Shown: piece by piece, positions 21,244 to 32,114 of the stretch
Layout of the letters: the number at the start of each line of letters is the position of its first letter
How positions within the stretch are numbered: position 1 is the stretch's first letter
Source: Nannochloropsis oceanica
Lineage: Eukaryota; Sar; Eustigmatophyceae; Eustigmatales; Monodopsidaceae
Length of the DNA: 64,000 nt
Direction: 5' to 3'
Assembly: GCA_004519485.1 (NCBI GenBank)
Contig: CP038135.1
Span: 368,501-432,500, forward strand
Program-made: the position numbers and the translations under genes
The notes under the pieces: generated by a model
What the model was told of the DNA's origin: nothing
Databases searched by the model: none
The model's input: only the letters and a program-made list of their open reading frames with translations

Positions 21244-24200
21244 ATGCATTTGGTGGACAGGTAAGTGTATGTCCTGCATTATGAAAGGTTTCTCTGAGTA
21301 ACTTTCATCTAAGACCTATATTTCGTCCTGCTCTTTCAACTGGTAGTCCAGCCACATTAAATTTGCCTTGTTTCTTGGCAGGAATTTACCCATCTTTACC
21401 GTAAATCAAATAGATAGCCAAAACCAACGATCTATTCACCATCTCTGCAATCCACACAGAAAGCAACACGGAAGTATTTTCATGCGCGGTGTCAGTCTCT
21501 ACTGTCTAATGGGATGTGTCCGCGCCTTCCACTTCCACCACGCTCTTCCTTCTCCCTCTTCCGCTACCAGCAAATGGCTCTACCCCTCCTCCTTCCACCG
21601 CAACCAATACCAGCAACGTCCTTTCTGGACAATGAGCGCCAGTACCAACACGGATACCAGCACAAACATTCACACCAAAAGCAATGTTCCAAGTGGAAGC
21701 AGCTCGACGGGGGTTGACAGCGCGCGGGCTGGATATTATCGGACATTTGACGCGGCTGGTACCCCAGACGTTGACCCGTTGCTTCGGAGCCAAGTCCGCG
21801 AGAAGTTGCTGAGCAAGCGGAGGGAACGTTTTAGTAAGGAAAAAGGGGAAGAGATTTTGCAGCAGTTGAGTGATAGTCGGGTGGTGCCTGTGAGAGTCTT
21901 GGTCGACGTAGATTTACGGCAGACCTTGAGGCTGACAAGGCGGGAGAAGAAAACTCGATTGTTCATCCCGGTGGAAGCAATGAGTAAATTGAGTGTCTTC
22001 CTGGGCTATATATATCAAGCATTTCCTGTAGAGGGCATGCCGCACAACATTGTGGTTAAGATCCGAAGGGGGGAAAGCACTGCCACTCGGGCAGGGGGAG
22101 GAGAGGTGAATACCGAAGCTGCTGTTCAACAGAAAGATGAGGAGAGCAACAACACCAGCGAGAGTAGCAGCAACATCAGCTGTGAGGAAACTGAAGATTT
22201 GTTCATCACCTTGGTGACTGATGCGGACCTTCAACAAGCTTTTTCGGAGGCTCAAAAAGAAGGCCAAATGCCACAGCTTTACATTAAAACGGACAAGACA
22301 GCCGCTGCCGCCATGGTTCCCTCCTACCTCCGCGACATGCCCGACCCTAGGCTCGCCGAAGCGATGCAAATGGTGTCTTTCTACAATTTTTTCACGCCGC
22401 CGATCGCCGATGAATTGGGTTTAACCCAACTGGCGAAAAGGCTCAGGGCGGTCTGGGAGCCATTCGGGGCGTTGGGGAGAGTGTACGTTGCGAGTGAAGG
22501 AATCAATGCCCAAATGGCAGTCCCGGCGACCGTTTTCCAGAATTTTGCCGAGGCTTGCACGTCATTGAGTGAGTTAAAGAATGTCTTTTTGAATAGGGAC
22601 AGGGAAGTGAGGATGGAGGAGTATATGGAGGAGCCAGCTTTTGATTCACTGCATATCAGAGTCCGCGAACAGGTGGTGGCGGATGGAGGCATGGAGGGAG
22701 ACAGGGGGGAGGGGAGAAAGGGAAAAGAATTTGATTGGCAGGATTGTGGAGTTGGGATGAGCCCGAGTGAGTGGCACGAGAAGGTGGATGACCCCAAGGT
22801 GCTGGTCCTCGACTGTAGAAATGAATTTGAGTCGGAGGTCGGGCGATTTGTGTCAGCGGAGCCGTTGAACACGAGTTTCTTCCGGGAGTCTTGGGACGTC
22901 TTAAAAAGGAGATTAGAAGACGTGCCGAAGGAGACAGAGATTCTGACGTACTGCACGGGTGGAATTCGGTGTATTAAAGTGGGGGCCTACCTGAAGCAGG
23001 AGCTAGGGTTTGAAAACGTCGCGAGGTTAGAAGGAGGGATTGTCTCGTATGCCAGGCACTTACGGGGGGAGCAAGTTGTTGATCCGGCTTCACAAACTAC
23101 ATCAACTGTCAAAACGGCAGCGGTAGCGGTGGGAGGGGTGATTCCTGGAAGTAAGTTCAAGGGGATTAACTATGTATTTGATAATCGACTCGGGGAGAGG
23201 ATAACGGAAGATGTTCTCGCACGATGCGACCAATGTGGCACCCCTTCGGACAACTACGTGAATTGCGCCAACCCCAATTGCCATGTGCGTTTCCTCCAAT
23301 GCTCCTCTTGCAGCGCATCGCACCAGCAATGCTGCTCCCGTGGGTGCATCCAAGCTTTGCAAGACCTCGAGCATCAACCCCCCAAAGGCGGCTATCCCGC
23401 CCCTCCCCGCAGTGTTTACCCTCCCGGCGTCGAAGAAGCTTGCCCGCTTCTACCTCTGTCGGAGGGGAAGCGAAGGTCCCGTAAGAGGGTTTGGCTCCAG
23501 CCGGGGCCCTTCCAGAATGTTCGTTTAAATAGAGGCTTTGACGTGGCCATGGATGCCTTTATGGAAGCTGAAGCAGGGACGTTGCTTGAGTCCGATTTGC
23601 TTCAACGCTTGTCGCAGGAGACAGAGGGCGTGTTTCCGGGAGGAGCACACATGTTGTCCGGGCATAGTCAGGGGAGACTATTGGCGACGTTGACGAAAGC
23701 GATCGGCGCGAGATCCGCGTTGGAGATTGGCACATTTACAGGGTATGCTACCTTGTGCATGGCTGAGGGTTTGGCAGGCGCTGCTACTGTTACTGCTGCC
23801 GCTGTTGGTGCTGATGCCGCTGTTGGTGCTGATACTAGTGGGGGTTTGCGCCCCAAGGTAGTAACGTGTGAGATTGATCATCGTGCGGCCCAGATTGCTA
23901 AAAAGTATTTTGATGAGGCTGCTGCTACTCCTGCTGCAGGTACTGCTCCTGCTGCTGAAATTGAGATGCACCGAGAGCCGGCCATGGATTTACTGCAGCG
24001 GTTGGCGGCAACGCCTGAAGGAAAGGGAAGACCGAGTTTTGATGTGATTTTCTTAGATGGCGATAAAAAGAGATATATCGAGTATTATGACTTTGTGTTG
24101 GAACACAAGCTTCTGTCCGGGGGGGGGATAATGATAGCGGACAATGTGTTGTGGAAAGGGTTGGTGCCTGAGCTAGGACGACGGATTGGGAAGGGCGGAG

Positions 24201-24430
24201 AGAAGGCGGTGTTGCCAGTGGAAGAATTTGAGGCCCTAGGATTTAGTAGAAGGCAGGTGATGTTGACCAAGGTGTTGCATGATTTCAACATGCACGTCCG
24301 CGCGGACATGCGGACGGAGCAGGCATTTTTGCCCATAAGAGATGGGCTTTTAATTATGCGATGGAAGGGATTTGAACGTACCATGCTATCTATGGCGGCT
24401 GGGGCTCCTCCTGTGTCTGGGAGAAGGTGA
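21244..24430 (+). CDS. TrhO-type tRNA uridine-34 hydroxylase fused to class I O-methyltransferase
   Basis: Exon 1 (21244-21260, only 17 nt, start context cgccgccATGC) joins exon 2 (21382-24430) at AG|G to give 1021 residues. A later Met (21482) begins a hydrophobic leader ending in RAFHF, resembling a plastid signal junction, so it may be an alternative start. Residues ~176-305 look PB1-like. Residues ~340-450 match the TrhO/UPF0176 N-terminal domain (YNFFTPP..., GRVYVASEGINAQMAVP). The rhodanese domain (~479-565) has the catalytic Cys in CTGGIRC (530-536). A Cys-rich zinc-type module (~621-660) follows, as in TrhO. Residues ~715-1015 form a CCoAOMT-like methyltransferase: ALEIGTFTGYATL for AdoMet, DVIFLDGDKKRYIEYYD for metal/substrate, MIADNVLWKG. 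In bacteria TrhO makes ho5U34 using O2, and TrmR, an O-methyltransferase of this family, makes mo5U34. The fusion would do both. Domain calls are secure; the tRNA role is inference. Confidence 0.9.
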
Positions 24431-24960
24431 GATGTGTCAGAGTGGGAGACAATTTTGATGGGGAAAAGGGAATGGAACAATTTTAAAATGTGTGACTGCG
24501 TGCGTGTGTGGGAGGAGGCACCAATAGTGTGCGAAAAAGACGTTGATAGTCCGACAACAGCACTAAAGAACAAACAGTGCATGACTTTGTGAAAATATAG
24601 CTCGCCTCGAGAGTCAATTTATTTTTCATCTTCGTTGGTGGAACACGCGGCGGCTCGGCCCATTCTCCCACTGCAAGGGGACACCACTAACCCTATCCCT
24701 TGGTGGTCATTTCCACGATGATTCGAGCGAACGATTCGTGAAAGTAAGTGAATCAAAATTTATTTCCTCTCCTTATGCGGGATTAATTTATGAATTTGAT
24801 GCACTCATGTCCCAGTTAAACCTCCCATAAGCAAGTTGCTTCTCCTTGTTGAAGCAGAGGCCAGAGGCACACGTCTACGCTCAAGCCGCCGTGACACAAA
24901 CACATAACATGACGCACTGATCATTCGGACCATGACAATAACATAGGGACATCCGACGCG
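24431..24960. other. Intergenic region
   Basis: It holds the 3' region of the fusion gene and the upstream region of the phosphohexomutase. No conserved feature was recognised. Confidence 0.4.
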
Positions 24961-26766
24961 ATGGCACGTTCCCAACGAAAATCCCGGGCCGCCTTATTCC
25001 TCCTCGCTCATACTTCTGCCCTCCTGCTCCTCCGGCAACGAGCTTTAAGCTTCAGCGTCCCCTCCCCCATCTCTAGCGTCGAGCGATTCAAGCGTCTACA
25101 GAACCAGTTCGACCTGCGCGGGACGGCGTTGGTCAGCAATGGCAAGGGCAAGATGGTGACACTCTCCCCCACCGAGGCATTCTTTTTAGGCCAGGCATTT
25201 GCGACTTGGGTCGTTCGCCAGCAGCAAGCGCCCGCGCCCATGACGATTGCTGTAGGCCGAGATAGTCGGTTGACAGGACCGGCGCTTTCATACAGCTTAC
25301 TAGAGGGAGTGGAGGCCGTATGTGGCTCAGATGCAGTTCTGGACCTGGGCTTGTGCTCTACTCCTGCGACCTTCCATGCGTGTCTCGACCCGCCCCCGGG
25401 ACTTGCCGTTGCAGGCTCCATTATGGTCACAGCTTCCCATCTACCCATGGACCGGAATGGCATGAAAATGTTTTCTCGTGTGGTCAAAGGAGGCTTGGGT
25501 GAGAAAGAGGTGTCAGAAGTCGTCGCGCTTGCGAGCCAGCTGTACGAGGAGCAGCACGGGGTGTACCCTGGTCTTGACCTTCCCACCACTCGCCCCCATC
25601 CTCAATGGAAACAAGCCCATAACTTTCTCCCAAACATTTACGGCGAGCATCTTGCACAACTCATTCGGAATAGCGCTGCAAATGGCCAGAAATGGGAGAG
25701 GCCCTTGGAGGGGATGAGGATTTTAGTCAACCCAGGGAATGGGGCGGGGGGCTTCTTTCTTCGCGTTCTCGAAGCATGCGGAGCTGATACCACGGGGAGC
25801 TTCAATGTCGAACCTGACGGTCACTTTCCCAATCAGAACCCTAATCCCGAGGACCCTGCCACAATGAAAGCGACCATGGAAGCAGTAGCAGCAGCTAAGG
25901 CGGATTTGGCCGTGATTCTTGACCCGGACTGCGATCGAGTGGGGTTGGTGGGCGGGGGAGGTAAGAAAGCCCCGGCGGGGTTTCAGCCGCTGGCTTTGAA
26001 TCGAAATCGCTTGATTGCGATGGCGGCGGCGGTGGTGTTGCGGGATCATCCGGGTAGTACAATTGTGACAGATTCAGTGACAAGCGACGGGTTGTCGAGA
26101 TTCATTTCAAGGAGGGGGGGGAAGCATTTGAGGTATAAAAAAGGTTACCGCCTGGTGATTGAAAAGGCGCAGAGCTTGCCTGATTGTTGGTTGGCCATGG
26201 AATGTAGTGGGCATGCGGCCTTTCGAGAGAATGGATTTTTGGACGATGGAGCGTTTTTGGCCATCAAATTGATTGGAGAGATGGCCTGTCCGGTGTCTGT
26301 TTTGACAGGTGGGGGGAAAATGGGTATTGCCATGCCGACGGACGCGGCGAAAGGCAAGGATTTGAGCGCGTTAATTGCGGATTTGGACGAACCGGTAGAG
26401 TATGCGGAGATACGACTAGAGGTGCGGGAGGGGTGTGACAAAGGAGTGGCGACTGAGCACGTATTAAAGGCGTTCGAGTGGGTGGTGAGTATCAACTCGG
26501 TTTGGAAAATGGAGAAGGAGAATTACGAGGGTTTGCGGGCCAAAGTTCAGGAAGTTAGAGGGGAAAAGACAGGTTGGTTGCATTTCAGACCGTCCTTGCA
26601 CGATCCAGTGGTGGCTTTGACGTGTGAGAGCGAGTTGGACGGGGGGATTGCGGCGATGTTGGGCACTTTGATTGATGGGGGTATGTTGGATGCGACGAAT
26701 GATATGGTGGATTGGTCAAGCTGTACGGAATATTTGCGTGGGAGGCGAGGACCGCGGAGCTTGTAA
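24961..26766 (+). CDS. Alpha-D-phosphohexomutase (phosphoglucomutase/phosphomannomutase family), organelle-targeted
   Basis: It interconverts hexose 1- and 6-phosphates through a phosphoserine. The single exon gives 601 residues. The catalytic Ser lies in TASHLP (S159); the usual family form is TASHNP, so the Leu is a variant next to the active site. The metal-binding loop is DPDCD (321-325). The sugar-specificity loop is MECSGHAAFRENGFLDDGAF, and the C-terminal phosphate-binding domain follows. The N-terminus has a basic start, a hydrophobic core (ALFLLAHTSALLLL) and ALSFSVPS, resembling a bipartite plastid pre-sequence with Phe near the junction. The overall form recalls the plant plastid-type mutase relatives rather than cytosolic PGM. 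Whether glucose or mannose phosphate is preferred cannot be told from sequence. Confidence 0.88.
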   Translation: MARSQRKSRAALFLLAHTSALLLLRQRALSFSVPSPISSVERFKRLQNQFDLRGTALVSNGKGKMVTLSPTEAFFLGQAFATWVVRQQQAPAPMTIAVGRDSRLTGPALSYSLLEGVEAVCGSDAVLDLGLCSTPATFHACLDPPPGLAVAGSIMVTASHLPMDRNGMKMFSRVVKGGLGEKEVSEVVALASQLYEEQHGVYPGLDLPTTRPHPQWKQAHNFLPNIYGEHLAQLIRNSAANGQKWERPLEGMRILVNPGNGAGGFFLRVLEACGADTTGSFNVEPDGHFPNQNPNPEDPATMKATMEAVAAAKADLAVILDPDCDRVGLVGGGGKKAPAGFQPLALNRNRLIAMAAAVVLRDHPGSTIVTDSVTSDGLSRFISRRGGKHLRYKKGYRLVIEKAQSLPDCWLAMECSGHAAFRENGFLDDGAFLAIKLIGEMACPVSVLTGGGKMGIAMPTDAAKGKDLSALIADLDEPVEYAEIRLEVREGCDKGVATEHVLKAFEWVVSINSVWKMEKENYEGLRAKVQEVRGEKTGWLHFRPSLHDPVVALTCESELDGGIAAMLGTLIDGGMLDATNDMVDWSSCTEYLRGRRGPRSL

Positions 26767-27108
26767 AAAATAAGCTGTGTATGGGGTGGTAGGGGTTGTG
26801 TGGTGTGTGGGAGTGTGGGGTGGGGAGGTTAGAAAATGTATCGCATGACTTGGCAGTAAATAATCAACTTTAAATAATCAACATAAGAAGAAGAAAGTAT
26901 GGCAAGTAAACCAAATATCGCTTTGGGGTTTCGGGGTCGGGGGTTGGGTGGGCCCCTTGCTTGCGTCAAGGTGTGGCCCATCACTCTCTTCACTGCCGAC
27001 GCTGACGAAGGAAGGGATGCCGCTGTCCTTCTTATCCGTACAATCCACGCCACACACTCATCAGTGCCACGCCATTCCTACCACACAGGACACGTTGAAA
27101 TTAAATAT
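26767..27108. other. Intergenic region and probable 5' leader
   Basis: It leads into the CSB-like gene. An in-frame Met at 26899 would extend that protein by 70 residues, but the added sequence has no low-complexity bias or motif like the rest of the N-terminus, so it is treated as leader. Confidence 0.35.
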
Positions 27109-30100
27109 ATGGATGCCGCGTTCGCCCCTGCTGTTGTAACCTCAGAGCCCGCGTCCTCTTGTTCCTCAGCCCAGCCACACGCTCCCGCAGCTCTTGGCAC
27201 TACAACTATTACCACTGCGCCCACCGCCTTCACAACCGCCTCTCCTTCTGGCGGCCTCAACGGCACCGATGAGTATGTTGATAATGTGCTGGACAGGCTG
27301 GGGGTTCGGCATGTAGACGAGGACGTGGTGGCGTGCGAGGTTATCCAGAAGGCGCAAGCTCGGTGGGCTTCCATCGCGGCTGCCAAGCGGGCTCGTAGAC
27401 CTCCTCCTCCTCCACCTCCTCCGGCACCAGCTGCATCTAAAATTAGGGGAACTGGAACACCGGAGCTGGCGGAAGATGATGTACCTGCTTCCGACGCAGT
27501 AGCAGTAGTGACAGTGGCATCGACAGTACCCGTTTGGAGGAAGAAGAAAAAGGGAGGACGCAAGTCGGAGGCGGAGGAGGAGGAGGAAGACGGTGGGGCT
27601 GTGAGTGGGGATGAGAGTGATAAAAAGAAAGCAAAAGCAAAAGATGGAAGGAGAAAGGAGGGAATGATGAATGAGATGCTGGGTGAGTCGAACCAGGTGC
27701 GTTTTGGGGACTTGACTCCTTTTGAGGAGCAACGGTTGGCAGCTGAGCAGAAATCGGAGAGGCACAAAAATAGGCTGCAGCAGCAAGAGGAGGAAGCAAA
27801 ACGAATAGGGGGAGGAGGAGAAGGAGGAGGAGGGGGGGGGGGTAGTACGCTATCCGGGGATGGTGGGGCGATACCGAAGATAAAAAAAGAGAGGCTTTTG
27901 TCGCTGCCACTTCCATCATCGTCGTCTACAGCAGCAGCAGCAGCAGCAGCGAAAGGTGGTGATGGAGCAGACGACGAGGGGGGGGGCCAGCAAAGACAAT
28001 GGGAGAATGATGTTTCCAAAAAGAAGAGGACATATATGAAGCCGCAGCAGCAGAAAGGGGACGAGTATTCGCCAGGAGAAGCGGAAGAAGCAGCCGAAGC
28101 TGCACCAGCAGCCGAAGCATCATCAACAGCAGCAACAGCACCAGTGACGGCATCAATTATGCATCCAGCAGAATCCGACGCCAAGCGGAATCAAAAAAGG
28201 AAGAAACAGGCCTTCCCCAGAGGTCACGGCCCAAAACTGTCCTCGGCGACCAGCAGCTGCCGTCGCGCCCGCAGCAGCAGCAGCAGCAGCAATGATATGG
28301 CGATTGTAATGGATGATAATAAAAAGAAGGGAACGGACAAGGAGGGAGAGGAGGAAGGCGAGCCCACTGTTTCGTGCCCTGTGTGTGGGAGGGGTGTGCC
28401 TGTTCAGGATAAGACCCAACCGGACGCTGAGCTTTCGCAGCATTTGGACCGATGCATGCGTACGTCACGAAGGCGGGCTAGCGCGGCATATAAGGACGAG
28501 GAGGACGAGGAGGACAAGAAGGGGTATAAAAAGAAAAAAGTCAATAAGGAGGAGATAAAAGAGTCGAAGGAGGGAGTGAGGAAGGAAGTGATGGATTTTG
28601 TGGACGTCGAGTCGTCGGACGAGGAGGAGGAGGAGGAGGAGGAGGAGGAGGGGAAGGAAGACGACGATGACCTAAAAACTGAAGCGCCACTCTCTCTTCG
28701 GCTTCCGACTGGGCAGCGTAAGGCCGTTACTGCTGCTGCTGTGAAAGATGGGAAAGGGAAGAAAAAGGAGAAGCAGATGATTGGAGGGAAGCAAAAGGCG
28801 AGAGGCTTCCTGTTGGTGGATGACTTCGCGGACGATGATTATGAGCATAGGTTGGACGAGTATGAGGCGGCGTTGAGAGCGATGGGGGGGAGCAGTGGTG
28901 ACGAGGAGGAGGAGGAGGAGGAGGAGGAAGATGAGGTGGAGGGGAAGGACGAGGGTAGTGGAACTGGTGGTGCTGGTGGGGGTGGCAGTATTGCGAGGGA
29001 GCCTATACCTGGCTCGCGTGCTGCCCAAGCGACGGCACGGAGGGAGGGAATGATGGAGGGGGAGACGGCGGGGCCATTGGAATTGCCTGGTGGCTTCAAG
29101 TTGCCCGCGAGGATAAATCGGAAATTGTATTGGTACCAACGTACGGGGGTAAGGTGGTTGTGGGAGCTGTACAGGCAAGGGGCGGGCGGTATATTAGGGG
29201 ATGAAATGGGTTTGGGTAAGACGGTGCAGGTGTCTGCATTTTTGGGCGGGCTGCAAAGAAGTGGAAGGCTCAGAGGCGGAGGATTGATTGTGGCACCGGC
29301 GACGTTGATGAGCCAGTGGGCAAGCGAATTGTATGCGTGGGCGCCATGGCTGCGGGTAGTGCTGCTGCATCGGTCGGCGGCGGCGTTTGCGGCGCAGCCT
29401 GCGTATAAAGTGGGACGTTTTGTCAGGAAGGTCTTGGAGATGGCGAATGGGGGAGGACAAGGAAGGAGGGGAGGAGGGGGTGTGGTATGTCTGACGACTT
29501 ATGAGAGTTTGAAACTCCTGAGGAAGGAGTTGCTGGGCCATGCTTGGGCTTATGTGGCGTTGGACGAAGGACAGAAGATAAGGAACCCAGATGCGGAGGT
29601 AGGTAGGAAAGAGAGGGACGGGCGGTGGAAGGGAGGATGTGTGGGTTTTTGTGTATGGTTTGGTCGTGTATTGCAGCTCTGTCCATCACCTCACTAACAC
29701 TCCCTCCCTCCCTTTCCCCTCCTTTCCTCCTCCCCTCCCACCAGATCACAGTCTGTGCCAAGCAGCTTCCAACCGTCCACCGGCTCATACTCTCCGGCAC
29801 TCCCATCCAAAACAATTTAAAAGAACTCTGGTCATTGTTTGATTTCTGTTTCCCGGGGCGTCTGGGGACCTTGCCGGCGTTCGAGACAGAGCTCGCGACC
29901 CCGATTAGATTAGGAGGATTCAGCAATGCAAGCCCGAGTCAGGCTCAGTGTGCATACCGATGTGCCTTGGTCTTGCGCGATTTGATCCATCCGTATTTGC
30001 TGAGGAGGATGAAGAAGGATATCATGACGATCTTGCCAATGCCGAAGAAAACGGAACAGGTATTGTTCTGTAAGCTCACGGCACGTCAGCGAGCGCTGTA

Positions 30101-32114
30101 CCGTGCCGCTATTTCCTCTCCTGAGATACGATTGATTTTGGAAGGGAAGGCGTCACATTTCAAGGCGATTACGGTGTTGAGAAAGATATGTAACCACGCA
30201 GACCTGGTCGCAGGGCCGAATGAGGAAGGCGTTGATCTGATGTCGCGAATCGTAGCCGGCGGGGGATGGGCGGATGAGTGGCACGAAAGCGACGATGAGG
30301 ACGACGACGAGGATGGGGTGGATGAGGCGGCGAGAATGGTCATGCCACGCGCAGCGAAAGGAGCCTTGAAGCCAGTGACAGCTGCAGATTATGGTGACGT
30401 AGCCCGGTCGGGGAAGCTGCAGGTGCTTGCTGAAGTCTTGCCAAGGTGGGAGAAGCAGGGGCATCGTGTCCTCCTATTTTCCCAGACCCGCCAGATGCTC
30501 GATATTCTGGAACGATTAGTGAAGCGACAGGGATGGGGATACTTACGGATGGATGGTAACACGAACGTAGGAGCTCGTCCAGCGATGATTGAACGCTTCA
30601 ATACCGACGAGAATATTTTCATTTTTCTCCTGACTACACGGACGGGGGGATTGGGGATTTCCTTGACTGGTGCGAACCGCGTAGTGCTTTTTGACCCCGA
30701 CTGGAACCCACAGACGGACATTCAGGCAAGAGAGAGAGCGTGGCGGCTGGGGCAGAAGCGGGCTGTGACGATATACAGATTGGTGACGACAGGGACAATC
30801 GAGGAGAAGATTTATCAAAGGCAGATCTTCAAGACGGCGATTTCGAATCGGGTTTTGGTGGACCCGAAGCAGAAGCGGTTGTTCTCCTCGGGGGAGTTGA
30901 AGGAGCTATTCACATTAAAAGAGGATTTTGGAGGAGGAGGAGGGGGCCAAAGGGATGGCGGTAGGGTGGATGAGGAGGCGCCTAATGATACAGCGATGGA
31001 ATTTATGGAGGGGGTGGTAAGGAGGTCGGATTTGAAGAAGAGAGGTGAGAGGAAGTGGGAAAAGAAGAAGGAGGGAGAGAAGAAGGAGAAGCGAAGGGAA
31101 GAAGAAGAAAGAGAAGGGGAACTGCGCGAGGACGACGATGAGGGAAGCGTGGGCGTGCCTGTGGAATATGAAGAAGAGCAAGAGCAGGAGCAGGGGCAGC
31201 AGCAGGACGAAGAAGACAGTAAGATATTGCGGGCTGTCTTTGAAGGCCGGGGACTGTCCAGCATCCTTAGTCACGACGTGGTCGAGTCCGGGAAACGAAA
31301 CACTGAAATGTGGGTACAAATGCAAGAACATGCCAAACGCATCGCCGACCGGGCAGCTGCGGCTCTCCAGGATTCAGCAGCCTTGGTCCTGGCGACGCAG
31401 CAGCAGCAGCAGCAACAACAGCAGCAGCAGCGGGGAGGGGGGGTGAGTAGTTTTACGCCCACGTGGACGGGGCGATCGGGGAGTGCAGGGCTGGGGGGGG
31501 CAATGGCGGCAGCCACAGAAGCAGCAGCAGCGGCGGCGTTCGTGTCATCTTTGCCGAGGTTTGGACCGCGGGGACGGATAATGGATGCGGGGGCAAGTGG
31601 CGGTGGAGGGGGGGGGGGAGAATCAGGCGTCATGTTTGGAGGGCAGTCAAATGCACCTATTAGTTCGACGGATATTTTGTCGAGGTTTCGAGAGAGGGAG
31701 GGAGGAAGTGGAAGAGGAGGAGGAGGGTTAGTGATGGCGGGAGCAGAGGCTCGGTATATGTCTTTGATGGATCGGATTAAGAAGTTTTTGATGGAAAAGG
31801 GGCCAAGGGTACCAACGGAGCGATTGCTGCAATACTTCCGGGATGTTCCACATACGGACGCGGTGATTTTTAAGGCAATGTTAAAGACTGTGGGGAGGTT
31901 GGAGAATGGGGCATGGAGCTTGAGGGAGGAGGAGGAGGAGGGGGGGGGGGGGGGGGGGGGGAGGACGGCGGAGGTAGACGTCCGGAAGGGTTTGTATGTA
32001 TGTCTTATAGACAATTGGTTAAGAGGTGAGAGAAAGGGTAATTTAGATTGCTATGATGTAGCAAAGGCTTGTGAAGGTCGAGAAGAAAAGAAGTTAATGT
32101 GCACTCAAAAGTAG
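27109..32114 (+). CDS. ERCC6: CSB/ERCC6/Rad26-type SNF2 DNA-repair ATPase
   Basis: It acts in transcription-coupled repair, remodelling stalled RNA polymerase II. Exons 27109-29598 and 29745-32114 give 1619 residues (1689 if the Met at 26899 is used). The long N-terminus is low-complexity with acidic, Lys and Gly/Ala tracts. It contains a zinc-finger-like motif of UBZ4 pattern (CPVCGRGVP... HLDRC, 28375-28455). The SNF2 core has GDEMGLGKT (motif I, 29200), motif II DEGQ (29563-29574) where CSB normally has DEGH, KIRNPDAE, LSGTPIQNNLKELWSLFDF and FPGRLGTLPAFE, then GGFSNASP, LRRMKKDIM, LRKICNHADL and LLTTRTGGLGISL. QARERAWRLGQ is motif VI. A C-terminal segment (31760-31930, LMDRIKKFLMEKGPRVPTE then WSLREE) matches the winged helix known at the CSB C-terminus. 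Poly-Gln and Gly runs lie between. Confidence 0.92.
31380..31432 (+). repeat. CAG/CAA repeat (poly-Gln)
   Basis: A run of CAG and CAA codons near 31398-31430 encodes about 11 Gln residues in the CSB-like protein. Confidence 0.8.
31925..31963 (+). repeat. GAG run followed by a long G homopolymer
   Basis: GAG codons pass into about 20 consecutive G residues, encoding poly-Gly near the C-terminus of the CSB-like protein. Such a run is prone to sequencing error, but the frame continues correctly after it. Confidence 0.8.

Noticed and set aside
27078-28184. Long minus-strand open frame opposite the CSB-like N-terminus
   Set aside because: It mirrors low-complexity coding; it has Ser/Ala runs and no domain.
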